DNA from: CADEDH01 sp965263455
Lineage (GTDB): Bacteria; Actinomycetota; Acidimicrobiia; Acidimicrobiales; SZUA-35
DNA length: 64,000 nucleotides
Assembly: GCA_965263455.1 (NCBI GenBank)
Contig: CBDHHN010000004.1
Span: 1,612,001-1,676,000 of the forward strand
Direction: 5' to 3'
Part shown: positions 7,405-15,354 of the stretch, one piece after another
Layout of the letters: each line of letters starts with the position of its first letter
Numbering within the stretch: position 1 is the stretch's first letter
Notes under the pieces: model-generated
Seen by the model: the letters and a program-made list of their open reading frames with translations, nothing else
Databases searched by the model: none
What the model was told of the DNA's origin: nothing
Made by a program: the position numbers and the translations under genes

Positions 7405-9000
7405 CTACCGGTCTTCGGCCACGACCACGCCGACCACGTCGGCCCCGACGTTGCGGAGCTGATCGACGGTGTCGGCGATGGCGGCCCGCCCGTCGTCCCG
7501 GCTCTGGGCCACCACGATGGTCCCGTCGCACAGGCCGGCGATGTCGACCGCGTCGGCCACCTTGAGCACCGGGGGCGACTCCACCACCACCAGGTCGTAG
7601 TCGGTCTGGACGGCCGCCATGAGCCGGGCGAACGATTCGCTCTGGAGGACGTGGGCCGGGCGGTCGAGCCGGGTCCCGGCGCCCAGGAACGACAGGTTCT
7701 CGATCCCGTCGACGTCGACGATCGACAGCGACAGGCTGACCCCGTCGAGGATGACGTCGCTGAGGCCGGCCTCGCCCGGGGGGAGGCCGACGTGCTTGGC
7801 CAGCTGGCCGTTGCGGAGGTCGGCACCGATCAGCAGGGTCGAGCGACCGGCTCGGGCGGCCGAGGCGGCGACGTTGGCCGCCACCGACGTCGAGGGCTGC
7901 GCCGATCGGACACCGGTCACCAGCACGGCGCTCTTGTTCCCGCGGTCCAGGTTGAACAGCACCGTGCCCTGGAGCCTCCGGTAGGCGTCGCCCGCGGCGG
8001 AGTTGACCGGGTGGAGCCGGCTGCCGCCGGGTCCGGCGACCTCGGTCCGGGCGGGCGGGGCCGTCCCCAGCAGAGGCACGCCGAGGGCCCCCAACTCGAC
8101 CCGGCCGCTGCGGATGCGGTCGTCGGTCCGGTCGAGGAGGAAGGCACCGGCCACGGCGGCGATGAGGCCGAGAAGGGCCCCGGTCACCGGACCGGCCAGG
8201 AGGGGGAGACCCTCGGGCCCGGTGGGCACGGCGGCATCGGTCAGCACCAGTCCCGGATCGACGGTGAGGGCCTGGAGGCCACCGAAGCTGGATCCGATCA
8301 CGGTCAGCTCCTGGCGCTTGGCCACCTCGGCGTAGGCCAGGGCCCGGACCTCGGCCTCGTCGCCACCGGCGGCGCCGATGAGATCGGCCAGATCGTCCAG
8401 TTCGGCCACGAGTTGGGCCTCCCGCTCCTGCAGGCGGGTCCGGGCCTCGGCCGTCGACGACTCGGCCGCCTCCCGGCGAAAGGTCAGGTAGGACAGCGCC
8501 GTGGACTGGGCCAGGGCCTGGGACCGGTCGGCGTCACCGGCCCGGGCCTCGAAGGTGATGATGTCGGTGTCGCCCAGGGTCCGGACCGAGACCTGTTCCA
8601 TGTCGAGCCGGACGTCGTCGGCGTCCACGGCATCGGTGGCCACCAGGTCGGCGGCCATGGCCACCACCTCCGGGGCGTCGAGGGGCGCCCCCAGATCGGC
8701 GGCCGCCAGCCGGCGGGCGTGGGCCTGCTCGGCCACCCGCTGGGAACGGGCAACAGCCACCTCGGTGGCGGGGTCGATGAGCCGCCCCAGGTCGGGGTCG
8801 GGGTCGTCGTTGCGGGCGACCACGGGGCGGATCTGCACCAGCGCCTCGCTCACGTAGACCGCCGGACGTAGCGCCAGCAGCAGCCCCCCGAGTGCTGCTC
8901 CTGCGACAACAACGGTCAGAATGACCCTGCCCCAGCGTCTGAGCACCCCGGTATATTCGGTCACTGGTACGACCGTCGGAACTGCCGTGCCATCCGTCAT
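7405..9000 (-). CDS. Wzz-Wzc/CpsCD-like polysaccharide co-polymerase with degenerate ATPase domain
   Basis: A 531-residue fusion with a Wzz-type chain-length domain and a bacterial tyrosine kinase-like domain. TM1 is near residues 25-45, TM2 near 265-288, and between them lie helical regions rich in Ala/Glu. The cytoplasmic domain (about 330-531) clearly aligns with CpsD/Wzc, but the Walker A loop, normally G-E-G-K-S/T, reads GVRSAQPSTS with no lysine. The Walker A' strand reads LLIGADLRN, with glycine for the first aspartate, and the C-terminus lacks a tyrosine cluster. I infer it binds or hydrolyses ATP poorly or not at all and keeps a structural role. A GAGGAAAGG ribosome site lies upstream of ATG 9000, chosen because it follows this site. 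Confidence 0.82.
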   Translation of the reverse strand: MTDGTAVPTVVPVTEYTGVLRRWGRVILTVVVAGAALGGLLLALRPAVYVSEALVQIRPVVARNDDPDPDLGRLIDPATEVAVARSQRVAEQAHARRLAAADLGAPLDAPEVVAMAADLVATDAVDADDVRLDMEQVSVRTLGDTDIITFEARAGDADRSQALAQSTALSYLTFRREAAESSTAEARTRLQEREAQLVAELDDLADLIGAAGGDEAEVRALAYAEVAKRQELTVIGSSFGGLQALTVDPGLVLTDAAVPTGPEGLPLLAGPVTGALLGLIAAVAGAFLLDRTDDRIRSGRVELGALGVPLLGTAPPARTEVAGPGGSRLHPVNSAAGDAYRRLQGTVLFNLDRGNKSAVLVTGVRSAQPSTSVAANVAASAARAGRSTLLIGADLRNGQLAKHVGLPPGEAGLSDVILDGVSLSLSIVDVDGIENLSFLGAGTRLDRPAHVLQSESFARLMAAVQTDYDLVVVESPPVLKVADAVDIAGLCDGTIVVAQSRDDGRAAIADTVDQLRNVGADVVGVVVAEDR

Positions 9001-9184
9001 GATCAGGGGCCTTTCCTCGACGGATCCGATCAGGAGGGAAATCGGCAGCTGATGATCGGTCGTGAGCACTCGGCCCAGTCACTCGTCCCGCCATACCGGC
9101 GGCCAGCATCACCGGCACGCCCCGTCGGCCGATGGCGCCCCACGACGTCGATCCATAGATAGATCCCGAAGCCCAGGACCACTG
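9001..9184. promoter_or_regulatory. Divergent intergenic region between polysaccharide operon and cysDNC
   Basis: This 184-bp gap must contain the leftward promoter for the wzc-wzy-GH26 operon and the rightward promoter of cysDNC. An AT-rich patch at 9155-9164 (ATAGATAGAT) about 20 bases before cysD is a plausible -10 region for cysD. No convincing -35 element, riboswitch or inverted repeat was found by eye. Confidence 0.35.
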
Positions 9185-10090
9185 ATGAAGACACAACTGT
9201 CCCACCTGGCCATGCTCGAATCCGAGGCCATCCACATCATCCGGGAGGTGGCGGCCGAGTTCGAGCGTCCCGTGCTGCTGTTCTCCGGCGGCAAGGATTC
9301 GATCGTCATGCTGCATCTGGCGGTGAAGGCCTTCGCCCCCGCCCCGGTGCCGTTCCCGATCATGCACGTCGACACCGGCCACAACTTCGACGAGGTCATC
9401 GAGTTCCGCGATCGGCGGGTGGCCGAGACCGGCGTGAAGCTGATCGTGGCTTCGGTCCAGGCCGCGATCGACGCCGGCAAGGTGGTGGAGGAGACGGGTC
9501 CCCGGGCCTCCCGCAACCGGCTCCAGACCACGGCCCTGCTCGACGCCATCGAGGAGCACAAGTTCGACGCCTTGTTCGGCGGAGCCCGCCGCGACGAGGA
9601 GAAGGCCCGGGCCAAGGAGCGGATCTTCAGCTTCCGCGACGAGTTCGGCCAGTGGGACCCCAAGGGCCAGCGGCCCGAGCTGTGGAACCTGTACAACGGC
9701 CGCCACAAGCCGGGTGAGCACTTCCGGGTGTTCCCCATCTCGAACTGGACCGAGCTCGACGTGTGGCACTACATCCGCGACGAGCACATCGACATTCCCC
9801 ACCTCTACCTGGCCCACCGCCGGGAGGTGTTCGAGCGTGACGGCATGTGGTTGGCCGTCGGGCCCTACATCACCCTGATGGACGGCGAGCAGCCGGAGGA
9901 GCGTATGGTCCGGTACCGGACCATCGGCGACGCCTCCTGCACCGGAGCCGTCGACTCCTCGGCCAGCGACCTCGATCTCGTCATCGAGGAGGTGGCCGCC
10001 ACCCGCATCACCGAGCGGGGCGCCACCCGGGCCGACGATCGGGTGACCGAGGCCGCCATGGAGGACCGCAAGAAAGAGGGCTACTTCTAA
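9185..10090 (+). CDS. cysD: Sulfate adenylyltransferase subunit 2
   Basis: CysD (301 residues) catalyses formation of adenosine 5'-phosphosulfate from ATP and sulfate in the cytoplasm, driven by GTP hydrolysis in CysN. The PP-loop is visible as LLFSGGKDSIVMLHL near residue 30, followed by the family segments HVDTGHNFDEVIEFRD and FGGARRDEEKARAKERIFS, and the C-terminal MEDRKKEGYF tail that is nearly invariant in CysD. The length matches E. coli CysD (302). ATG 9185 follows a modest AGGACC ribosome site. Its TAA overlaps the start of cysN (TAATG), so the two subunits are translationally coupled. Assignment is secure. Confidence 0.97.
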   Translation: MKTQLSHLAMLESEAIHIIREVAAEFERPVLLFSGGKDSIVMLHLAVKAFAPAPVPFPIMHVDTGHNFDEVIEFRDRRVAETGVKLIVASVQAAIDAGKVVEETGPRASRNRLQTTALLDAIEEHKFDALFGGARRDEEKARAKERIFSFRDEFGQWDPKGQRPELWNLYNGRHKPGEHFRVFPISNWTELDVWHYIRDEHIDIPHLYLAHRREVFERDGMWLAVGPYITLMDGEQPEERMVRYRTIGDASCTGAVDSSASDLDLVIEEVAATRITERGATRADDRVTEAAMEDRKKEGYF

Positions 10091-11343
10091 TGGATCTTCT
10101 TCGACTGGCGACGGCAGGATCCGTCGACGACGGCAAGAGCACCCTGATCGGGCGGCTCCTCTACGACTCGAAGTCCATCTTCGAGGACCAGCTCGAATCG
10201 ATCGAGGCGACCAGTGAGAGCCGGGGCGACGAGCACACCAACCTGGCGTTGCTGACCGACGGCCTGCGGGCCGAGCGGGAGCAGGGCATCACCATCGACG
10301 TGGCCCACCGCTACTTCGCCACCCCGGAGCGGAAGTTCATCATCGCCGACACCCCGGGCCACATCCAGTACACGCGGAACATGGTGACCGGCGCCTCGAC
10401 CGCCGACCTCGCCATCGTGCTGATCGACGCCCGCAAGGGCGTTCTGGAACAGTCGCGTCGACACGCCTTCATCGCCAACCTGCTGCGGATCCCGCACCTG
10501 GTCCTGGCCGTGAACAAGATGGACCTGGTCGACTACGACCAGGACACCTTCCTGCGGATCAAGAAGGAGTTCGTCGACTTCGCCACCCGGCTCGACGTCC
10601 CCGACCTGACCTTCATCCCCATCTCGGCCCTCCACGGCGACAACGTCGTGGACCGCTCGGCCAACATGGACTGGTACAAGGGGGCCACCCTCCTGCACCA
10701 CCTGGAGGAAGTCCACATCGCCTCCGACCGCAACCAGGTCGACGTGCGGTTCCCGGTCCAGTACGTGGTCCGGCCCCAGAGCACCGAGCACCACGACTTC
10801 CGGGGTTACGCCGGGACCGTGGCCGGCGGCATCCTCAAGCCCGGCGACGAGGTCACGGTCCTGCCGTCCGGGTTCTCGACCCGGATCAAGGCCATCGACG
10901 GGCCCGTGGGCCCGGTGACCGAGGCTGCGGCCCCGATGGCGGTCACCGTGCGCCTGGAGGACGATCTGGACGTGAGCCGGGGCGACATGATCTGCCGCCC
11001 CAACAACCAGCCGACCGTGACCCAGGACCTGGAGGCCATGGTGTGCTGGATGTCCGAGGCGTCCAAGCTGACCCAGGGCTCCAAGCTGGCCATCAAGCAC
11101 ACCTCGAAGTGGGCTCGGGCCATGGTCAAGGAGTTCCGCTACCGGCTCGACATCAACACCCTCCATCGCCAGGAGGACGCCCGCGACCTCTCCCTCAACG
11201 AGATCGGTCGGGTCCGTCTGCGCACGACCCAGCCCCTGCTGGCCGACGAGTACACCCGGAACCGCAACACCGGCAGCTTCATCCTGGTCGACGAGAACAC
11301 CAACGTGACCGTCGGGGCCGGGATGATCGTCGACACCGAGTAG
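10090..11343 (+). CDS. cysN: Sulfate adenylyltransferase subunit 1 (GTPase)
   Basis: CysN (417 residues) is the EF-Tu-like GTPase that couples GTP hydrolysis to APS synthesis by CysD. The G motifs are present: G1 AGSVDDGKSTLIGRL at the N-terminus, switch II DTPGHIQYTRNM near residue 93, and NKMD near residue 148. Domains 2 and 3 follow, ending with the conserved RNTGSFILVDENTN segment. The length is that of a stand-alone CysN rather than a CysNC fusion, and a separate cysC follows 10 bases later, so the cluster makes PAPS through three proteins. ATG 10090 overlaps the cysD stop by one base. Secure. Confidence 0.97.
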   Translation: MDLLRLATAGSVDDGKSTLIGRLLYDSKSIFEDQLESIEATSESRGDEHTNLALLTDGLRAEREQGITIDVAHRYFATPERKFIIADTPGHIQYTRNMVTGASTADLAIVLIDARKGVLEQSRRHAFIANLLRIPHLVLAVNKMDLVDYDQDTFLRIKKEFVDFATRLDVPDLTFIPISALHGDNVVDRSANMDWYKGATLLHHLEEVHIASDRNQVDVRFPVQYVVRPQSTEHHDFRGYAGTVAGGILKPGDEVTVLPSGFSTRIKAIDGPVGPVTEAAAPMAVTVRLEDDLDVSRGDMICRPNNQPTVTQDLEAMVCWMSEASKLTQGSKLAIKHTSKWARAMVKEFRYRLDINTLHRQEDARDLSLNEIGRVRLRTTQPLLADEYTRNRNTGSFILVDENTNVTVGAGMIVDTE

Positions 11344-11353
11344 GCGGGCCCCG

Positions 11354-11977
11354 GTGAGCACCGAGGGCCGGGCCCCGGCCCAGCCGGTCACGGCCAACAC
11401 CGTCTGGCACGCCAGTGCCGTCGAGCGCGACCTGCGCTGGCGGGCCGCCGGGGGCGCCGGGTCCACCGTCTGGCTGACCGGGTTGTCGGGTTCGGGCAAG
11501 TCGACGGTGGCCGTCCAACTGGAGCGGCTGCTGATCGAGGCCGGACGCCCCGCCTACCTGCTCGACGGTGACAACCTGCGGCAGGGCCTGAACGGCGACC
11601 TGGGGTTCTCGGCCGCCGACCGGGACGAGAACGTGCGGCGGGTGGCCCACGTGGCCCGGCTCTTCGCCGACGCCGGCGTCGTGGCCATCGTGCCCCTGAT
11701 CAGCCCCTACCGGGCGGCCCGCGACTTCGCCCGGAGCCTCCACGTGGCGGCCGATCTCCCCTTCCACGAGGTCTTCGTCGACACCCCGCTCGAGATCTGC
11801 GAGCAGCGTGACGTGAAGGGCCTCTACGCCAAGGCCCGGGCCGGTGAGATCACCGGCATGACCGGGATCGACGATCCCTATGAGGCTCCTGAGAGCCCCG
11901 AGTTCCGGTTCGTGCCCGAGGATGGCGACCCCACCACCCTGGCCACCCACCTGCTGACCGCGCTGACCGCGGACTGA
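11354..11977 (+). CDS. cysC: Adenylylsulfate kinase
   Basis: CysC (207 residues) phosphorylates APS to 3'-phosphoadenosine-5'-phosphosulfate (PAPS). The P-loop GLSGSGKSTVAVQLERLL is near residue 42, the LLDGDNLRQGLN substrate segment follows, then the typical F-S-x-x-D-R-x-E/D-N-x-R-R and FVDTPLEICEQRDVKGLYAK. It starts at GTG 11354, 10 bases after cysN. PAPS feeds either assimilatory reduction (no cysH or sulfite reductase is in this window) or sulfotransferases. With polysaccharide genes immediately upstream on the other strand, sulfation of a surface glycan is a possible but unproven use. The gene is followed by a 70-bp gap and a convergent gene. Confidence 0.96.
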   Translation: MSTEGRAPAQPVTANTVWHASAVERDLRWRAAGGAGSTVWLTGLSGSGKSTVAVQLERLLIEAGRPAYLLDGDNLRQGLNGDLGFSAADRDENVRRVAHVARLFADAGVVAIVPLISPYRAARDFARSLHVAADLPFHEVFVDTPLEICEQRDVKGLYAKARAGEITGMTGIDDPYEAPESPEFRFVPEDGDPTTLATHLLTALTAD

Positions 11978-12047
11978 GCCGGCGCAGGGGTTGTCGGGCG
12001 CCGCGCCATCCACGCCGAGCGGGGCGACGCGCTCGCCCGCCTGCGAC

Positions 12048-12824
12048 TCACGGGCCGAGGAGCCATCGTTCGGCCAGGACCAGTGCGTCGTGGTCGAGGT
12101 CGGTGGTGACGGCGTGAGCCGGCGGCGGTCGCCGACCCCAGAGCAGAAGGAGCCGACCGGCGGCGTCGGTGGTGATGGCCGGGGTGTCGTCGGCCTGAGC
12201 GAAGGCCACCTCGGTGGACGACGCCGAGGCGGTGATCACCACGTCGGGCTCGCCGTCCACCCGTAGGCGGACCTCGACCGGGGCCGACGCAGCGCAGCCG
12301 ACGGTCCGGGTCCGCATCTCGGCCCGCTCGGCGATGGTGTCGAACCGGGTGAGCGACCGGAGGGCGTGGGCGGTGAACTCGGGTTGGCCGAGGAGTTCCA
12401 CGCCGATGGGGTCGCTGCCGATGAGGTCCCACCGGTGGATCGCCAACTCCGAGCGGACGTGCATCGCCAGGCTGTCGGCCGTCATGGCCCAGCCGGTGAA
12501 GTCGATGGGCCCGTCCTCGCTGGTGTCGGCGGCCCGGTCGAGCAGGTCGAGCAGCCCGCCATCGGCCACCAGGCCGACCAGGTCGGCGTAGGGCAGAGCG
12601 CGGAAGGCCGGCTCTCGGTCCTCGAACGACGTGGTCGGGCTCGACGGTCGACCGTCGACGTGATCCTGGACCAGGCGGACGATCTCGGCGCCACCGGCGA
12701 CGACGTGGGCCAACAGATCATGGGCCGTCCAGGCCCGACAGGCCGTGACCTGGTTCTCGGGGACGGCGGCGGCCGCCTCGGCGAAGGCCACCGCTTCCTG
12801 GTCGGTCCAACGGGTCTGTGTCAC
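12048..12824 (-). CDS. Mycothiol-dependent maleylpyruvate isomerase-like (DinB superfamily) protein
   Basis: A 258-residue protein of the actinobacterial maleylpyruvate isomerase N-terminal/DinB-like family, four-helix-bundle proteins that often bind a divalent metal and use mycothiol. Visible features are the N-terminal W-T-A-H-D-L-L-A-H-V-V-A-G-G segment near residue 33 (first metal histidine), a second histidine region SLAMHVRSELAIHRWDL near residue 135 with H-x-W-D, and a C-terminal SCP2-like region starting about residue 165. GTG 12824 is chosen because a GGGAGGG ribosome site lies about 6 bases upstream. The true substrate is unknown; many members are not isomerases. It is convergent with cysC and shows no obvious functional link. 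Confidence 0.75.
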   Translation of the reverse strand: MTQTRWTDQEAVAFAEAAAAVPENQVTACRAWTAHDLLAHVVAGGAEIVRLVQDHVDGRPSSPTTSFEDREPAFRALPYADLVGLVADGGLLDLLDRAADTSEDGPIDFTGWAMTADSLAMHVRSELAIHRWDLIGSDPIGVELLGQPEFTAHALRSLTRFDTIAERAEMRTRTVGCAASAPVEVRLRVDGEPDVVITASASSTEVAFAQADDTPAITTDAAGRLLLLWGRRPPPAHAVTTDLDHDALVLAERWLLGP

Positions 12825-12966
12825 GACATCCCTCCCGGGGCTGCGATCGAGTTCGTCGGTGTCAGCGTGACGGCACGAGGCAGCGACGGCTCGCCGATTT
12901 CGGACAACGCAGCGCAGCCACGGCGCCGCCGACCCGTTCAGGGGCGGGCGCGGCCCGCGTGGCCGG

Positions 12967-14469
12967 TCAGGCGCAGGGGGTGCCTTCGGGGGCCGGGCCC
13001 GGGACGACACCCACCTCGTTGTCGGGCGCCGGCTGGGGCGGGGGCGCCTCGCCGGCGGCCGGGGCCGCAACCTGCTCCGCCGGGGTGGCGGGGGCGGCCG
13101 GATCATCCGCAGTGGCTGGGGCCGGGTTCAGGCCCGGGAACTCGGGCCCGACGACCAGGGTCACCGTCACGAGACTGTCGTCGGCCTCGAACACCACGGG
13201 AACGGGGAGGACGGCGGCCAGGGTCCCGGCCGCGTCCCGCTGGGCCGTCGGGTACCGGATGACGGTGGACGGTACCGACTCGGCGTTGCCGATCTCGCCC
13301 ACCGTGAACCCGGCGGCGAGGAGTTCGTCGGCGGTGACACCGGCGATCCCGGTGACCCGGGCCCCGTTCAGGACGTCGACCACGACGTCGCGCCGGGCCA
13401 CCGTTTCGACCGCTTCGGGCGCCGGCACCGACGGCCGGAAGAAGTCGAGGGTGCTCTGGGCCCCGGCCTCGTCGAGGGCCAGGACCGACGCCCCACCGCT
13501 GGTCCGGAAGCCCGAGACGGGCAGGGAGTGGCGGTGGAAGCCGTCGCTGCCGACCTGGGCGAACACGCGGGCCAGGCCGACCAGGTCGAGGGGGCCGACA
13601 CCGTCGTCGAGCACGAGGTTGCGGCCGCCCGACTGGAGGAGCCGGTCGACGGTGCGGACCTCGGTCACGTCGAGGCGGGCCGCCGCGGTGTCGGCCAGGC
13701 GGGACAGGAGATACTGCTGGCGGGCGGTCCGGCCCAGGTCGCCGGTGGGGTCGGAACGCCAGGTGCCGTCGGCGTCCTGGAACTCCAGGAACCGGCTGCG
13801 GGCGAAGGCGAGGGCCTGGAACCCGTCGAGGGTGTGGCAGCCGGGGGTGGGCACATCGAGCCCGGAGTTGAGATCGCGGACCGGCGTGTCGAACCAGATC
13901 GGGACGCCGCCCAGGGTGTCGATCACGTCCTGGAAGCCGACGAAGTTGACCTCGGCGTAGTGGTTGATCTCGATCCCGAGGGCGTCCTCCACGGTGGCGA
14001 CGAGCCGCTGCTCGCCCCCGTCGCCGTTGAAGGCCGAATTGATCCGCCCATTGGCACCGGTCCCCGAGATGGGGACCCAGAGGTCGCGGGGGACCGACAG
14101 CAGGTCGATCCGCTGGGAGGCCGGATCGACCCGGGCCACGATGATGGTGTCGGTTCGCTTGCCGGCCACCTCGCTCCCGACGAACACCCCGGCCCCGGGT
14201 GCGTTGGGGTCGATGCCCTCGCGGGAGTCGGAGCCGACGAGCAGCCAGTTGGCCGGTTGGTCGGGGGGTGCGGCCTCGACGCCGGGCACCTCGAGGAAGT
14301 TGATGTCGCGGTACCGGGCCAGGCCCCAGGCCAGGGTGGCCGCCGCAGCGAGCAGGGAAAGGGTGAGGGCGACGCTGAACGCGAGCAGCAGGCGTTGGGC
14401 CCAGCTCCGGCGGGGCCGTGGCTGGTGGACGGGCGGCGGCTCGTACCCCTGTTGATACCAGTCGGTCAC
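12967..14469 (-). CDS. LytR-CpsA-Psr family cell-wall glycopolymer transferase with LytR_C domain
   Basis: A 500-residue LCP protein: short cytoplasmic N-terminus with PRPRRSW, one TM helix (about residues 26-48), then the extracytoplasmic LCP catalytic domain. Conserved signatures are NWLLVGSDSRE near residue 75, KRTDTIIVARVDP, and LLSVPRDLWVPISG near residue 122, followed by INSAFNGDGGE and the late QALAFARSR arginine motif near residue 215. These bind the polyprenyl-pyrophosphate head group. A LytR_C domain (VVVDVLNGARVTGIAGVTAD) spans about residues 365-440, and the tail is Pro/Ala-rich. The protein would attach a glycopolymer, perhaps the product of the polysaccharide locus 3 kb away, to peptidoglycan. 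GTG 14469 is preceded by an AGGAGCG site. Confidence 0.9.
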   Translation of the reverse strand: MTDWYQQGYEPPPVHQPRPRRSWAQRLLLAFSVALTLSLLAAAATLAWGLARYRDINFLEVPGVEAAPPDQPANWLLVGSDSREGIDPNAPGAGVFVGSEVAGKRTDTIIVARVDPASQRIDLLSVPRDLWVPISGTGANGRINSAFNGDGGEQRLVATVEDALGIEINHYAEVNFVGFQDVIDTLGGVPIWFDTPVRDLNSGLDVPTPGCHTLDGFQALAFARSRFLEFQDADGTWRSDPTGDLGRTARQQYLLSRLADTAAARLDVTEVRTVDRLLQSGGRNLVLDDGVGPLDLVGLARVFAQVGSDGFHRHSLPVSGFRTSGGASVLALDEAGAQSTLDFFRPSVPAPEAVETVARRDVVVDVLNGARVTGIAGVTADELLAAGFTVGEIGNAESVPSTVIRYPTAQRDAAGTLAAVLPVPVVFEADDSLVTVTLVVGPEFPGLNPAPATADDPAAPATPAEQVAAPAAGEAPPPQPAPDNEVGVVPGPAPEGTPCA

Positions 14470-14541
14470 CGGACGCGCTCCTGGAACGATGGGACCCTGC
14501 GACGCTAGCAAGCCCCGGCGGTCGGCGGGCGTCGGGGCCCC

Positions 14542-14547
14542 TACACT
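14542..14547 (+). promoter_or_regulatory. TACACT -10-like element for leaderless tag transcript
   Basis: TACACT ends 6 bases before the tag ATG (14554), the spacing expected if transcription begins at or next to the start codon. No ribosome binding site is seen. Confidence 0.5.
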
Positions 14548-14553
14548 GCGGCC

Positions 14554-15252
14554 ATGGACGACCTGGTGATCGGGCTGGCCGAGGCCTCCCCGGCCCCCGA
14601 GCTGGTGGTGACCGAACTGGGGGCGGCCGCCCTGCCCGAACCGGTCGACGACGGTCGGGGCCGGTGTTGGTGGGGGGCCGGCACCGTCGACTACGCCCTC
14701 TACCACGACACCGAGTGGGGTCGGCCAACGGTCGACGAGCGCACACTGTTCGAGAAGCTCTGCCTCGAGGGATTCCAATCGGGCTTGTCGTGGTTGACCA
14801 TCCTCCGCAAGCGACCAGCGTTCCGTCGGGCCTTCGCCGACTTCGAGCCGGCCGAGGTCGCCCGGTTCGGCGATGCCGACGTCGAACGGCTTCTGGGCGA
14901 CGCCGGCATCGTCCGCCATCGGGGAAAGATCGAGGCGTCGATCAACAACGCCCGGGTGCTCGTCGAACTGTGGGATCGGGGGGAGACCCTGGCCGGCCTC
15001 GTGTGGTCACACGAGCCGGACCCGGTCCCGGCCCCGAAGACGTTGGCGGACATACCCGCCGTCACCGCCGAGTCGACGGCGTTGTCCAAGGCATTGAAGA
15101 AGCGGGGATTCCGGTTCGTGGGGCCTACGACGGCCTATGCCGCCATGCAGGCCATGGGCGTGGTGAACGACCATCTGGAGGGATGCTGGGTCCGGGAGGC
15201 GTGCGCCAAGGAGCGCCGTGACCTGGTCCGACCCACCGGCGGACCCGGGTAG
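14554..15252 (+). CDS. tag: DNA-3-methyladenine glycosylase I
   Basis: Tag (232 residues) is a helix-hairpin-helix glycosylase that removes 3-methyladenine from alkylated DNA. The homologous part begins near residue 37 with GRCWWGAGTVDYALYHDTEW, giving the zinc-ligand Cys and His, then FEKLCLEGFQSGLSWLTILR with the catalytic Glu, GIVRHRGKIEASINNAR, and ALKKRGFRFVGPTTAYAAMQ. The second zinc pair is in NDHLEGCW (His, Cys). About 35 extra N-terminal residues precede the E. coli start; a shorter start is possible, but ATG 14554 has a -10-like hexamer at the correct leaderless spacing. It is divergent from the LCP gene. Secure. Confidence 0.95.
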   Translation: MDDLVIGLAEASPAPELVVTELGAAALPEPVDDGRGRCWWGAGTVDYALYHDTEWGRPTVDERTLFEKLCLEGFQSGLSWLTILRKRPAFRRAFADFEPAEVARFGDADVERLLGDAGIVRHRGKIEASINNARVLVELWDRGETLAGLVWSHEPDPVPAPKTLADIPAVTAESTALSKALKKRGFRFVGPTTAYAAMQAMGVVNDHLEGCWVREACAKERRDLVRPTGGPG

Positions 15253-15354
15253 GGCGTCCCAGCCCGCGTTGGGACGGAAGGGTCCTCGGCCAAGTACAGT
15301 GAAGCAGCCGCCGGCACTTCGTCGGCGGATGGGGCCCCCAACCCACAAAAACAC

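Noticed and set aside
9001..9184. A riboswitch upstream of cysD
   Set aside because: No SAM or other riboswitch core could be recognised in the 184-bp gap.
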